Counted from the stretch's first letter, positions 9,883 to 22,279 are shown. The stretch is DNA of 64,000 nt from Globodera rostochiensis (GCA_018350325.1 JAEVLN010000031.1:293472-357471), one strand, 5' to 3'. The notes: generated by a model from the letters alone, not told the origin. Numbers and translations: made by a program.

Positions 9883-12800
9883 GGCTCCCATTAAACTTTC
9901 TGGTCTCAGAAAATGCCGTTGGCTTTCATTAAACTTGGCATTCTGGTCTCAGAAAATGCCATTGGCTCCCATTAAACTTGGCATTCTGGTCTCAGAAAAT
10001 GCCATTGGCTCCCATTAAACTTGGCATTCTGGTCTCAGAAAATGCCATTGGCTCCAATTAAACTTGGCATTCTGGTCTCAGAAAATGCCATTGGCTCCCA
10101 TTAAACTTGGCATTCTGGTCTCAGAAAATGCCATTGGCTCCCATTAAACTTGGCATTCTGGTCTCAGAAAATGCCATTGGCTCCCATTAAACTTGGCATT
10201 CTGGTCTCAGAAAATGCCATTGGCTCCCATTAAACTTGGCATTCTGGTCTCAGAAAATGCCATTGGCTCCCATTAAACTTGGCATTCTGGTCTCAGAAAA
10301 TGCCATTGGCTCCCATTAAACTTGGCATTCTGGTCTCAGAAAATGCCATTGGCTCCCATTAAACTTGGCATTCTGGTCTCAGAAAATGCCATTGGCTCCC
10401 ATTAAACTTGGCATTCTGGTCTCAGAAAATGCCATTGGCTCCCATTAAACTTGGCATTCTGGTCTCAGAAAATGCCATTGGCTCCCATTAAACTTGGCAT
10501 TCTGGTCTCAGAAAATGCCATTGGCTCCCATTAAACTTGGCATTCTGGTCTCAGAAAATGCCATTGGCTCCCATTAAACTTGGCATTCTGGTCTCAGAAA
10601 ATGCCATTGGCTCCCATTAAACTTGGCATTCTGGTCTCAGAAAATGCCATTGGCTCCCATTAAACTTGGCATTCTGGTCTCAGAAAATGCCATTGGCTCC
10701 CATTAAACTTGGCATTCTGGTCTCAGAAAATGCCATTGGCTCCCATTAAACTTGGCATTCTGGTCTCAGAAAATGCCATTGGCTCCCATTAAACTTGGCA
10801 TTCTGGTCTCAGAAAATGCCATTGGCTCCCATTAAACTTGGCATTCTGGTCTCAGAAAATGCCATTGGCTCCCATTAAACTTGGCATTCTGGTCTCAGAA
10901 AATGCCATTGGCTCCCATTAAACTTGGCATTCTGGTCTCAGAAAATGCCATTGGCTCCCATTAAACTTGGCATTCTGGTCTCAGAAAATGCCATTGGCTC
11001 CCATTAAACTTGGCATTCTGGTCTCAGAAAATGCCATTGGCTCCCATTAAACTTGGCATTCTGGTCTCAGAAAATGCCATTGGCTCCCATTAAACTTGGC
11101 ATTCTGGTCTCAGAAAATGCCATTGGCTCCCATTAAACTTGGCATTCTGGTCTCAGAAAATGCCATTGGCTCCCATTAAACTTGGCATTCTGGTCTCAGA
11201 AAATGCCATTGGCTCCCATTAAACTTGGCATTCTGGTCTCAGAAAATGCCATTGGCTCCCATTAAACTTGGCATTCTGGTCTCAGAAAATGCCATTGGCT
11301 CCCATTAAACTTGGCATTCTGGTCTCAGAAAATGCCATTGGCTCCCATTAAACTTGGCATTCTGGTCTCAGAAAATGCCATTGGCTCCCATTAAACTTGG
11401 CATTCTGGTCTCAGAAAATGCCATTGGCTCCCATTAAACTTGGCATTCTGGTCTCAGAAAATGCCATTGGCTCCCATTAAACTTGGCATTCTGGTCTCAG
11501 AAAATGCCATTGGCTCCCATTAAACTTGGCATTCTGGTCTCAGAAAATGCCATTGGCTCCCATTAAACTTGGCATTCTGGTCTCAGAAAATGCCATTGGC
11601 TCCCATTAAACTTGGCATTCTGGTCTCAGAAAATGCCATTGGCTCCCATTAAACTTGGCATTCTGGTCTCAGAAAATGCCATTGGCTCCCATTAAACTTG
11701 GCATTCTGGTCTCAGAAAATGCCATTGGCTCCCATTAAACTTGGCATTCTGGTCTCAGAAAATGCCATTGGCTCCCATTAAACTTGGCATTCTGGTCTCA
11801 GAAAATGCCATTGGCTCCCATTAAACTTGGCATTCTGGTCTCAGAAAATGCCATTGGCTCCCATTAAACTTGGCATTCTGGTCTCAGAAAATGCCATTGG
11901 CTCCCATTAAACTTGGCATTCTGGTCTCAGAAAATGCCATTGGCTCCCATTAAACTTGGCATTCTGGTCTCAGAAAATGCCATTGGCTCCCATTAAACTT
12001 GGCATTCTGGTCTCAGAAAATGCCATTGGCTCCCATTAAACTTGGCATTCTGGTCTCAGAAAATGCCATTGGCTCCCATTAAACTTGGCATTCTGGTCTC
12101 AGAAAATGCCATTGGCTCCCATTAAACTTGGCATTCTGGTCTCAGAAAATGCCATTGGCTCCCATTAAACTTGGCATTCTGGTCTCAGAAAATGCCATTG
12201 GCTCCCATTAAACTTGGCATTCTGGTCTCAGAAAATGCCATTGGCTCCCATTAAACTTGGCATTCTGGTCTCAGAAAATGCCATTGGCTCCCATTAAACT
12301 TGGCATTCTGGTCTCAGAAAATGCCATTGGCTCCCATTAAACTTGGCATTCTGGTCTCAGAAAATGCCATTGGCTCCCATTAAACTTGGCATTCTGGTCT
12401 CAGAAAATGCCATTGGCTCCCATTAAACTTGGCATTCTGGTCTCAGAAAATGCCATTGGCTCCCATTAAACTTGGCATTCTGGTCTCAGAAAATGCCATT
12501 GGCTCCCATTAAACTTGGCATTCTGGTCTCAGAAAATGCCATTGGCTCCCATTAAACTTGGCATTCTGGTCTCAGAAAATGCCATTGGCTCCCATTAAAC
12601 TTGGCATTCTGGTCTCAGAAAATGCCATTGGCTCCCATTAAACTTGGCATTCTGGTCTCAGAAAATGCCATTGGCTCCCATTAAACTTGGCATTCTGGTC
12701 TCAGAAAATGCCATTGGCTCCCATTAAACTTGGCATTCTGGTCTCAGAAAATGCCATTGGCTCCCATTAAACTTGGCATTCTGGTCTCAGAAAATGCCAT

Positions 12801-13833
12801 TGGCTCCCATTAAACTTGGCATTCTGGTCTCAGAAAATGCCATTGGCTCCCATTAAACTTGGCATTCTGGTCTCAGAAAATGCCATTGGCTCCCATTAAA
12901 CTTGGCATTCTGGTCTCAGAAAATGCCATTGGCTCCCATTAAACTTGGCATTCTGGTCTCAGAAAATGCCATTGGCTCCCATTAAACTTGGCATTCTGGT
13001 CTCAGAAAATGCCATTGGCTCCCATTAAACTTGGCATTCTGGTCTCAGAAAATGCCATTGGCTCCCATTAAACTTGGCATTCTGGTCTCAGAAAATGCCA
13101 TTGGCTCCCATTAAACTTGGCATTCTGGTCTCAGAAAATGCCATTGGCTCCCATTAAACTTGGCATTCTGGTCTCAGAAAATGCCATTGGCTCCCATTAA
13201 ACTTGGCATTCTGGTCTCAGAAAATGCCATTGGCTCCCATTAAACTTGGCATTCTGGTCTCAGAAAATGCCATTGGCTCCCATTAAACTTGGCATTCTGG
13301 TCTCAGAAAATGCCATTGGCTCCCATTAAACTTGGCATTCTGGTCTCAGAAAATGCCATTGGCTCCCATTAAACTTGGCATTCTGGTCTCAGAAAATGCC
13401 ATTGGCTCCCATTAAACTTGGCATTCTGGTCTCAGAAAATGCCATTGGCTCCCATTAAACTTGGCATTCTGGTCTCAGAAAATGCCATTGGCTCCCATTA
13501 AACTTGGCATTCTGGTCTCAGAAAATGCCATTGGCTCCCATTAAACTTGGCATTCTGGTCTCAGAAAATGCCATTGGCTCCCATTAAACTTGGCATTCTG
13601 GTCTCAGAAAATGCCATTGGCTCCCATTAAACTTGGCATTCTGGTCTCAGAAAATGCCATTGGCTCCCATTAAACTTGGCATTCTGGTCTCAGAAAATGC
13701 CATTGGCTCCCATTAAACTTGGCATTCTGGTCTCAGAAAATGCCATTGGCTCCCATTAAACTTGGCATTCTGGTTTCAGAAAATGCCATTGGCTCCCATT
13801 AAACTTGGCATTCTGGTTTCAGAAAATGCCATT
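9883..13833. repeat. 43-bp satellite, about 92 units
   Basis: The unit starts GGCTCCCATTAAACTTGGCA and ends AAAATGCCATT. After a first shortened unit of 38 bp, the remaining length equals exactly 91 x 43 bp, so there is no net indel. Variants are confined to the edges: GCTTTCATT and CCAATTA in early units and GGTTTCAG in the last two. Since 43 is not a multiple of three, no frame stays open. There are no unique spacers, so this is not CRISPR. Confidence 0.97.
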
Positions 13834-14117
13834 TCTGTGCTTTATAATGTAAGGGTTTCCGGTCGGCATTTTTCATTCTATAGACCTAAAGAAAGCAAAG
13901 AAAAGCTCACCCCTCAAAGAACTGCTGGACTTTCCCCTTTTATTGATCACATTTATCCATTATAATATTGCCCCCGCCCACATTGCTTCATCCTATCCGC
14001 TCCTTTCCCCCAGCGATCAGGCTTCATCCCTCTGTTCCCTTTTCCATCGGTCGTTGTGCAGAGGCTTACGGAATAAACGCTATCCGCAATGTTGGACCGG
14101 AGAGTTGGGGAGTCCAT
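13834..14117. other. Pyrimidine-rich sequence before a hAT MITE, coding status unclear
   Basis: On the plus strand a frame reads from about 13968 to 14117 and, with the 134-bp element and one target copy removed, continues through 14260-14420. It might be an upstream exon of the fragment at 14425-15155. The composition is C-rich and I recognise no domain, so I leave it unassigned. Confidence 0.25.
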
Positions 14118-14251
14118 CAGGGATTGGCGGAAATTTATTTTCAAAAAACGGAAAACGGAAAATGGAAAAACAGAAATATTTTTTTTAACGGAAAACGTAA
14201 AACGGAAAAAAATGCCAAAAACAACGGAAAACGGAATTCCGCCCATCCCTG
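14118..14251. mobile_element. hAT-type MITE with perfect 8-bp target duplication
   Basis: Ends are CAGGGATTGGCGGAA and TTCCGCCCATCCCTG. The flanking octamer GAGTCCAT is present at 14110-14117 and 14252-14259. Inside are repeats of ACGGAAA. An 8-bp duplication plus CAGGG ends is the hallmark of hAT elements. The longer element at 15198-16055 has the same ends. Confidence 0.85.
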
Positions 14252-14424
14252 GAGTCCATCACCCATGCCTGGGCCCGGGCATTCTCCCCATCTTTTCCCT
14301 TACCCCAATTCCATCCGGGGAGTCAACGGTGCTTAATCTGGGGGGCACAGTGCGCTTCTCTCACTATAATGTAATTCACTCTACTTTAAGTATAAAAAAC
14401 ATTTATGAATTTCTTTCTGAAAAG

Positions 14425-15155
14425 GTGACGAATTGCATTTGGAAAAGGGTCAGGCCGAACTTGTCTTCGAGTTCAACTGGGACAACGGTCGAGAGGAGAC
14501 AGTTGAGTTACATCTGACGCCAACCCAAACAAATGGCAAGCAAATGGAGTTCCGGATTGACAACAACGGCATCAAGCTAAAGAGGACCTGGTCAGTTTTC
14601 CGGCACAATTTTACAAAAAATCCGTGTCCTGGTCCGGGATGATGGATTTTCTTCAAAATTCCGATCACTCATACCTCTGCAATAGGGGGGGGGGGGGTCG
14701 ACCACCCCGCTTAGCAGCTGATAACTTTTTTCAAGACTGATCAATCTTCATAAACTTTATATCATCTGAAAGGCCGTAATAAGAAGAAACTATTTGTAAG
14801 CATTTGAAAAAGCATTGAAGCATTGGATAAAATTGAACAAAGTTATGACCAGAAAACAGTGAAAAAGTCCGATTTTTACACGTTTTCATTTATATCTTTT
14901 TATAGTGCACCAAACCGGCTTGATGTTCCTGAAATATATCTTCTAATCATTTAGATCTTTCGAAGAGTACGTACATCGGCTGACTTCCCCCCCCCCCTCA
15001 ACCCCCTACTATTTCACGTATGCGATCATTAGTATTAATTAACCTTAACCCCTGTTGACGTGTTCAGGTTGACAAACAACAAACGCCTGGTGGTCTACAA
15101 TGCCATGCCGACAAAAATGCACATTTTTATCGATTTGGACACTATTGAATATTGA
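14425..15155 (+). CDS. 3' end of an unrecognised gene (two exons)
   Basis: Exon 14425-14590 ends at a GTCAGT donor and joins in phase (completing a Trp codon) to exon 15068-15155, which follows TGTTCAG and ends TGA. The combined frame gives about 83 residues of ordinary protein composition: an acidic beta-like part with repeated hydrophobic-polar alternation, then a basic part ending Leu-Asp-Thr-Ile-Glu-Tyr. The acceptor of the first exon (CTGAAAAG) is weak and no start codon is visible upstream in frame, so the 5' end is missing or lies upstream of the hAT MITE. I recognise no family. The stop is 42 bases before a large hAT element, so the 3' UTR is disrupted. It could be a decayed gene. Confidence 0.4.
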
Positions 15156-15197
15156 TGAAGGCCTGCCTAACGCAAGCCAAGAAAAACGAATTGGAAC

Positions 15198-16055
15198 CAG
15201 GGATGGGCGGAAATTTATTTTCAAAAAACGGAAAACGGAAAAACGGAAATATTTTTTTTAACGGAAAACGTAAAACGGAAAAAAGGGCCAAAAACAACGG
15301 AAAAACGGAAAACGGAAAACGGAAAAATTTTCAAATAAAATAAAAAATTATTTTTTTTTTTTAAATAATTTATTTTAATAAATATTTTTTGAAATATTAA
15401 CAGTAATTATTTTTAAAAATTTTGAAGGGTGTCTTTTTTTCAGCGGCCTTCTAAATCTATTTTAGGCTTTTGGGTGGAGGGGGGGGGGGGTCGGTGGTGC
15501 CGATAGGCGCCGCCGGAGAAAATTTGGAAATTTTCGACTCAATTTGTTAAGGATTTGCAACCAAAATTTTAAAAAATTCGGCTATTTTTGAAGCTTATTA
15601 GGAGTGGTAAGGGTCCGGGAAGAATTTTTTTAAAAAACTTAACAAGATTTGTTAAGAAAATCGCTCCAAAAATGAAAATGGAAAACAAAATCCCCCAAAT
15701 GTTTTTTGATTTCGTCCAACAAAAAATGAATGAAAAGCTTGTGAATTGTCATTTAAAATATTTGTTTGTAATTGGAAAAACTTAAAAAGAATTTTTTAAA
15801 TTGTTTAACCACCGTAACTGTACAGAAAAATAAGAAATAATCACTGACACAGTCGGGGATCTGAACCCCCACCCACACTTATCTCCCCACACCAACCACT
15901 CACCATTACACCACAACCACAAAAATCCCATTCTTAGGGATGTATATTTTTTCCGTTTTTTTCCGTTAAAAAGGGCATTTTAACGGAAAACGGAAAACGG
16001 AAAAAAAGGCCAAAAAACAACGGAAAAACGGAAAACGGAATTCCGCCCATCCCTG
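15198..16055. mobile_element. hAT-type element, 858 bp, with 8-bp target duplication
   Basis: Starts CAGGGATGGGCGGAA and ends TTCCGCCCATCCCTG. The octamer ATTGGAAC occurs at 15190-15197 and 16056-16063. It has ACGGAAA-rich arms. Inside are the CGGCGG palindrome module in reverse orientation (about 15478-15570) and a SINE in reverse orientation (15714-15925). There is no transposase frame. Removing element and duplicate restores a continuous host sequence. Confidence 0.88.
15714..15925 (-). mobile_element. tRNA-derived SINE nested in a hAT element
   Basis: The minus strand reads an A-box-like TGGTGTAATGGTGAGTGG and a B-box GGTTCAGATCCCC, then CGACTGTGTCAGTGATT. The 3' part has AAGCTTTTCATTCATTTTTT then GTTGGAC. 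The plus-strand copy at 45201-45388 shares both head and this tail motif. The acceptor stem does not pair, so it is not a working tRNA. Confidence 0.65.
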
Positions 16056-16207
16056 ATTGGAACCATAGAAGTAAGTTAGTTAAATCCAAGTTCTGATTAG
16101 CAGCTTGGTTTTCAACCGGAATTTAATTATTCAAAAAAATCCAGATCCAGGGGTGCCCTACAATGCAAATTTCCCCTAAATTTAAATCAAAAAATTTTTT
16201 TTTTCAG

Positions 16208-16329
16208 ATGCGGCCAATTTATTAGTCGCCGATTCTGCCGATGATTTGTTTCCGTGGCTGTCACACGCGGGCAACAAAATTGAAACAAACTTTGGGTCTC
16301 GAACTTCAAATTCAACATTTCAGAAGTGA
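16208..16329 (+). CDS. Candidate orphan exon
   Basis: A strong acceptor (poly-T then CAG) precedes a frame open for 40 codons with balanced composition (Ala-Asn-Leu-Leu-Val-Ala-Asp near its start), ending TGA at 16327-16329. A donor GTGATC at 16326 would instead join it in phase to 18198 and a frame open to 18393. Which is correct cannot be told by eye. Its phase does not fit the exon at 15068-15155. No family recognised. Confidence 0.3.
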
Positions 16330-16487
16330 TCAAACGATTTATGGCATTTTTAATGATATTTGGTGTTAAATTTTTCGTTTAAACGCAGATTTTGGAGGTT
16401 GCGGATTCATTCACATTAGTGTATCTCGAAAAATCTCGACCGAGATTTTGATCGACGATGGATCCTTTCTTTAATTTCATTCAAATT

Positions 16488-16612
16488 ATTAACATTTTAT
16501 ATTTGATGAAATAGTGTGCTTAAGGAGAGAGAGAGAGATTCAGGCGGCGAGAGTAATTTGGACATGAACGCACCCTATTTAAAATTGTTTTGCGGTTTGC
16601 TTAAGAAATCAG
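16488..16612 (-). repeat. Single inverted monomer of the 107-bp satellite
   Basis: The minus strand carries the satellite landmarks in order: GGGTGCGTTCATGTCC, CAAATTACTCTCGCCGCCTG, a CTCTCTC run and GCACACTATTTC. It is diverged from the array consensus and stands alone, about 6 kb left of the array and in the opposite orientation. Confidence 0.8.
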
Positions 16613-17622
16613 ATATTGTAAGATGCGACAGTTGTGTAGAGCAAAATTAATAAAGTTGTTAGACGAATTTTAGAGGGTTTCACGGAAAAATTGACCGAAT
16701 TAATATATAGTTACATTAGAAAATGAATTGTGAAGATAGGTATAAAATGGCCAAAAAGTTCATTCAAAGCAAAAATTCCAATTCGTGAAAAGGTTATTTC
16801 AATAAAGGAGGCGGGAACGGGAATCTCGTACTTTTCACGCGGAACTTTTTTTCAGAAAATTTTCGCAATCCAAAAAATGTTTGGAATTTATCACCAATTT
16901 TTAAGGAATCTAACACAAAAATGCCGAAAAAATTGAATAAAAACGCGAAAATGATGTAATAGGTTTGTTGTTTTCTATTCTCAAAACGCTTAAGTGCCAG
17001 AATGGTTTTCTTGTAAAATAATATATATACGAGGGTTGTACAAAAAGTTATTTCGATTTCGAATTTAAAAAAGAATTTACATTTCGGAAAAAAATTCATT
17101 AGGCACAACCGATGCGCTACCGTGTTGGTTACACGTAAACCGAACGAATTCCTCTATGAATCATACGGAGGGAAGCAAAACTCGATGCATTATATATAAA
17201 GAAGCAAAAATCCTAAAAAATTGGAGATGGGTTGCAATAAAGGTGAGAGAAAGGCGAATTATAGCACACTCTTTCTCTCTCTTTTTGTCAATGTGTGATA
17301 CTCTCACATTTTTTCTCTGTTATCTTTGCTTTCAATCTCTTTCCTGCTTCGTTTTGTCTGATTGTCTAACATACTGTTCCCTTTTCTCTTTCTCTCATCG
17401 TTTTCACTTGCTTCCTTTTATATTATGTCTGCCTGCTCCCGAGGGAAATTAGAGAAAGGTAATGTGTGAGAATGATGTGGATTTTGCGCCAAAAATTGAG
17501 CAAACATAACATCGGATCAGGGTTCGGCTTCAAGACTCAACTATTTTTTTTGCCCATTAAAAAGTTCATCCAAAAAAATGTTGTAGTTTTTCCTTAAGAA
17601 ATCAAAAATTATGAAGATAAAT
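16613..17622. other. AT-rich intergenic sequence
   Basis: No gene supported. At 16729-16860 the phrase AAAAGGTTATTTCAATAAAG followed by a CGGGAACGGGAATCTCG block is repeated at about 18045-18125, so the two are paralogous. An open frame at 17156-17452 is a pyrimidine-rich chance frame (TTTCTCTC-rich). Confidence 0.4.
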
Positions 17623-18022
17623 CAGGGCTGTGATATCTGCGGATTTTTCCTCATTCTGTGGTTTTTGGGAAGTCCAATGAGGATTTTTTTGAAATGCGGA
17701 TTTGCGGATTTTGTGGTCTTTTTTTCAGTAAAAAATTCAAAAATTTTCCCGGGACCTCTCCATTTTGCTAAAAAAAAAGCTTCAGAAAATTAGCATAATT
17801 TTAGTTGCAAATCTCTTAACAAATTGAGTCAAAATTTCAAAATTTTCTCGGCGGCGCCTATCGGCAGTGCCGACCCCCCCCCCCCCTGTTTTAAAAATTT
17901 GTGAAAAATCGCTCGCAAAGAGATAATGAAGAAATGTGGAATTTGCGGATTTTTTATGGGTACTAAATGAGGATTTTTTAATGCTCCGATGCGGATTTTT
18001 AAAATTTAGAGATCACAGCCCT
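17623..18022. mobile_element. hAT-type MITE, 400 bp, with 8-bp target duplication
   Basis: Ends CAGGGCTGTGAT and ATCACAGCCCTG; the flanking octamer AGATAAAT is at 17615-17622 and 18023-18030. The arms repeat GCGGATTTTT. The centre (about 17800-17892) is the CGGCGG palindrome module, in plus orientation. The inverted ends differ from those of the 14.1 and 15.2 kb elements. Confidence 0.88.
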
Positions 18023-18197
18023 GAGATAAATCAATTAGAAAATTCGTGAAAAGTTATTTCAATAAAAGATACGGGAACGGGACCGGGAATCTCGTTTTCT
18101 CGCAGGAATCCTGTTCCCGCCGGGCTATATGTTGTTCAAAGTGACTGAATGAGTTGAATTTACCTAAACAGTTTTATTGGGTTTAAAATTTTTTCAG

Positions 18198-18331
18198 TCG
18201 ATTTCAAGTTTTGGAGCCTTTTGTCTGTATCGCCCATCACTCAACAACAGCTCGCCGTTCAACGGCAGCCCGAACGTGTCTCCAAGTTGGTGTATTGCAA
18301 CATTCCCATAAAATGCAGTCGCCGAGCTTAG
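18198..18331 (+). CDS. Candidate terminal exon, frame ambiguous
   Basis: TTTTTTCAG precedes a region open in two frames: one of 44 codons ending TAG at 18331, another continuing to TAA at 18393. Both have ordinary composition and codon use. It may be the last exon of the gene that includes 16208-16329. No family recognised. Confidence 0.3.
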
Positions 18332-18420
18332 CTCTAGGCCACTATGATTCGACGAAGTTGGCAAGAGAAATGCAATTTTTATTTTCTGTTTAAATTTTGA
18401 TTGGACGCATAAATTATGAT

Positions 18421-18985
18421 TAGGGTGGGGATTTTTAGGCGCATTGTTTTGACGAGTTATGCACGAAAAACATGTTTTTAGTCGGAAATTTTATCGTTTT
18501 AACGAGCCTATCCGAGCCTAAAAAAGCCTATTTTGGACTTTTCCGAGCCTAAAATAGGTTCAAGCCTATTTCGGGGATTTTAAGAATTTTTGAGCCTATT
18601 TTGGCATTTTGCCCAAAATTCCTTAAGAAAAATGCTTTAAAATTCAATTTTTGAATTCTTCTTGCCAAGATGAATCATTTTTCAAAAATTCTTACGAATG
18701 AATAAATTTGAATTTTGTGTCAGATACTTGATCGAAAATTATTTCTCCTTGCCCAAAAATGCACCCCATAAAATCCAATTTTTTTTTGCACATAATATAC
18801 CCTTAAAGATCAAAATTTTCAAGCATTTTTGATATTTCAAAAAAAAAGATCAAAAAAGTTTTTAAGCGATTATTTTTATTTTTAGACTTATTTTCGAGAC
18901 TATTTTTGCTTGTGAACTCAATTTTTGGAGCCTATTTTGGCTTCTTTTTTTTTTCTCCTCAAGCCTAAAAATCCCCACTAAGCCC
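18421..18985. mobile_element. Non-autonomous element with GTGGGGATTTTTAGGC ends
   Basis: GGTGGGGATTTTTAGGC at 18425 is mirrored by GCCTAAAAATCCCCAC near 18963-18980. The interior repeats GAGCCTATTTT. No coding frame; target duplication not resolved. Confidence 0.55.
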
Positions 18986-18989
18986 AAAA

Positions 18990-20050
18990 AAGTTGGGTAG
19001 CGAACGAGGTAAACAATCCGACGCGGAGGGGATTGGAAACTTTGGTGCATCCCCTCACCAACGCTTTTTCGATCAGCGATGAACACGTTTTATTAATCTG
19101 ATCACTTTTTTGCGATTGATCAAAATGAGAAGCCGAAGCAGAACAGCGCCATGGAAGAATGTTTTACCCGCAGAAATCGATCCTTTTTTATAAAAAAAAA
19201 TATATATAATATATATATATTTTTAGGGTTGTTCAGTACCGGTTAAAAACCGTTACCCCTGGTTTTCGGTTAATTTTGAAAATATTTTTCATTAAAAAAT
19301 AATAAATATATTTTAATATTTTGAGCTGTGGAATCGAGACTTTAATTTTGGGTGAGAGTCGAGATTTGTTTGATGGATGCTAAATGCCGTAGTCGGCGTA
19401 ATCAGCGTCAACGTCACTAATTTTTAATTTTTCAAAAATCCAATTTTTTTTTTAAATTAACATTTTTTATTGATTCTTAAAGAATACCACCAATTAGCAG
19501 GCGTCAATTTGGGCATTGTTTATTTCCACAATTTTGAGCTATAATAGCTCTAGAAACACCTTTTTCTCGACTTTAAATTTTTTTTTTGAAAAATGGGAGG
19601 GCAGCTACAGTATTACCTCTTTTCGATCAGCGAGGTACATGTCTCACTGATCTGATCACATTTTTTGATTAAAATGAGAAGCCGGAGGGGAACAGTGTCA
19701 TAAAAGAAATATTTATTTGACAAAATATATTACAAGATATGCCTATTCTATTGCCATTTGTATACCATGTCCGAGCAATTTTGCATTTTCCATTTCGACA
19801 AATAAAATGCACAAGGCGCTCGGAAGCATAAATGATTCGTTGAAACCGAGGAATTGATACTTTTTTATTAATTAAAAAAAAATATATATATATTTATAAT
19901 TAGATATAAAATGGATGTGAGAAATAGGTATAAAATGGCCTAAAAATATCAATAATTTTTGTATGGAGATTATAATTGTGTCGTCACTGGGATAATAAAA
20001 TGCAAGTTTTTTGTTGTGCTTCTTGATCGAGTGATCAATTCGATCATCAT
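18990..20050. other. Intergenic AT-rich sequence 3' of the paracaspase gene
   Basis: Two related passages on the GATCAGCGA...TCTGATCAC theme lie at about 19070-19160 and 19625-19700. TA dinucleotide runs are at 19200-19220 and 19880-19900. No supported gene. Confidence 0.4.
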
Positions 20051-22279
20051 TCACTCTGCCTGATCGCTTTTGTGCAATTCTAGCCGAGTGATCAGAACGT
20101 GGCCAAGACTTTGCCCTTCCCGTATGGCCACCAATTTGCCTTCGCCTCCATCGGCGGCGTTTGCCTCGCTCAAATTCACAGAGCAAATGACCTCGCCCTA
20201 AAAAAACAATTTACACTAGGGTTGCGATCGGGCAAAGACAATTTCCAAGGACAGACATGTTGATTTTCAAGGGCATAAAAAGAAAAATTTGGCGAAATCC
20301 AAGGACGCTCATCTCCAAAATCAAGTTAAGGGTCAAATTTTGGGGTTTACCCGAGACCGGAACCGTATCCAGCCTTGAATTTCGTTGTTGGAAAGTTCGA
20401 CGGCACCGACATATTATTATATTTTTTCAGAAAAAATTTACACAATGCCAAAACATGAATATTTCCATTAATATTCAAAAATTTTCAACATTTTGGCTGA
20501 ATCGCTATTTTCAAGAACAATCTTAAAAATAAAGGCATTTCCAATTTTTAAAATCGATGGTCCATTTTCAAGGACTGTCCTTGCCATTCAAGAGTTTAAC
20601 GCAACCCTGATTAATACCAAAGTGATGGCTTAATCAAATCTTAAAATTAAAAAAAACGAGGCATTCGATTAATTTGGAGAGTTACCTAAGTTGTTACCAG
20701 AGAAAGGACTTGACGACTGATCGAGATTTCGATCGAGAATTCTCGAAAAAAATTAAACGATCAAGATTCGTTCGAGATCACTGAAAAATCTCGGTAAAAA
20801 TTTGTTCAATCGAGAATCGATCGAATCTCGAAAAAATCTCGAGAATCTTGATCGTCCTTTCTCTAGTTTTTACACTGCACACCTTGGCCCGTTGAAGGTG
20901 CGAAAGCATTACACAAAGAGACACTCCTTCAACGTCATCTTCGCAAAATTTTGGCTTCGACGAATCAAATTCCTAAAAAAAAGAGCAAAAATGGATATTA
21001 AATTTCTTTTTAAAAAATACAGTAATAACGAACTAAAGAAATGTTGCTATTTATTCCCCCCCCCCCTCTATTTAATTTTGCAATATTTTCTGATCAGCAA
21101 ATATCGATCAACAAATTGTTTTGTGATCGAGATCACCTCGGAGAATTTCAGAAATGCCAGATGAGACAATGCCCAGCGGGAGGGCACTTTGGCACCATCG
21201 CTGGACAATCGCTGACCCCCGCTCCTTTGGTGGCCAGTAGCAGAAGAAGCATCAGCAGTAGGTGGAGGACCGTTGTCAGCTATTTGATGGCCATCATTAT
21301 CCGCTTCATCATCACCAATTCGTCCTGATGGCATGTCGCCCACACTGCTGAACACGTACACCTGGACAGAAAGTAATGAGGATTATTTCAAAAACTTGTA
21401 ACTTCGTTTCCCCTCTGACGCCGGCCCCCCCCCCCCCCCCCGAATCTTCTCCCCCCCCCCCCCGATTCGTACGCCCACCCCCGAAACGTCCCCCCCCCCC
21501 CGAATCGTACGCCCCCCCCCGAATCGTCTCCCCCCCCCCACCCGACTTTGTTAGTGAAATGGCCACAGAAGTCGAACCAAATTGTCACTCGGAGTCCGTG
21601 TTCAGCAAAGTCAACATTGACCGGCATCGGCAGTTCTGCAACAGTTATTTTGTATACATTTTTCTATATTATTTTCCGGGAATTTTTAGCACGAATCAGA
21701 TCGGACCAACGCCAGACCAATTAAGTTTAATTGTATAAAAAAATATGGTTTTAATTTCACGTGCTATGCAAGCCGCCGATCACTTCAATGTCAGCAAATT
21801 TTGAAACGCTTTAACTTTTTCAAACTCAACCAAACAAACAAACAATAGAGCCAATCAAAAGTCTCTAATTGAGAAGAAGCATTTGAAAAATTAGTCAATG
21901 TGAAGAGCACCCAAAATCGGGGTTTTTCACTGTTTTATAAAAATAACTTTTTCAAAAATTCTCTAATTTGAATTGCTGGCACTGAAGCAATGTGTGCCGT
22001 GCCATGCATGCATCGATCTCCAATATAATACGGACTTGAGGCAAGCTCTATCGAGATTTCAATCGAGAATGCCGAAAAGATCTCGACGAGATCTTGATCG
22101 GTCCGGGCTCTAGTGCCAAGTTCACGTACCATGCATTGTCCTCCAGTGGTACGTGTGGTGGTCGTACGACGTCGTGTGTCCATCGTACACCAACGGGTCG
22201 CGCAACGAACGCGGATTGGTCAGGTTGGAGCGCAGCTCGGGAATTTGCACGTCGCAAACTTTCGGATCGCGTTCAACAT
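20051..22279 (-). CDS. MALT1: Paracaspase C-terminal exons 12-16
   Basis: Part of the gene 20051-44606. Exon 12 (residues 494-543) has Glu-Leu-Arg-Ser-Asn-Leu-Thr then Arg-Ser-Leu-Arg-Asp-Pro-Leu, matching the end of the MALT1 protease domain. Across the 12-13 junction the frame reads His-Glu-Leu-Pro, as in vertebrate MALT1. Exon 13 continues the third Ig-like region. Exon 14 (574-648) has an Asp/Gly/Ser-rich low-complexity loop before a Leu-rich helix. Exons 15 and 16 supply the last strands, and the protein ends after Ser-Asp-Gln-Ala-Glu. All five junctions keep phase. Exon 15 ends 18 bases from a MITE in intron 15. No AATAAA is obvious just past the stop. Confidence 0.82.

Noticed and set aside
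9883..13833. Possible CRISPR array
   Set aside because: Direct repeats have no unique spacers, and the context is eukaryotic.
17156..17452. 98-codon plus-strand frame
   Set aside because: Composition follows a CTTT/TCTC-rich tract with no splice or domain support.
21376..21738. 120-codon Pro-rich plus-strand frame
   Set aside because: Made by poly-C runs in intron 13 and antisense to exon 13.
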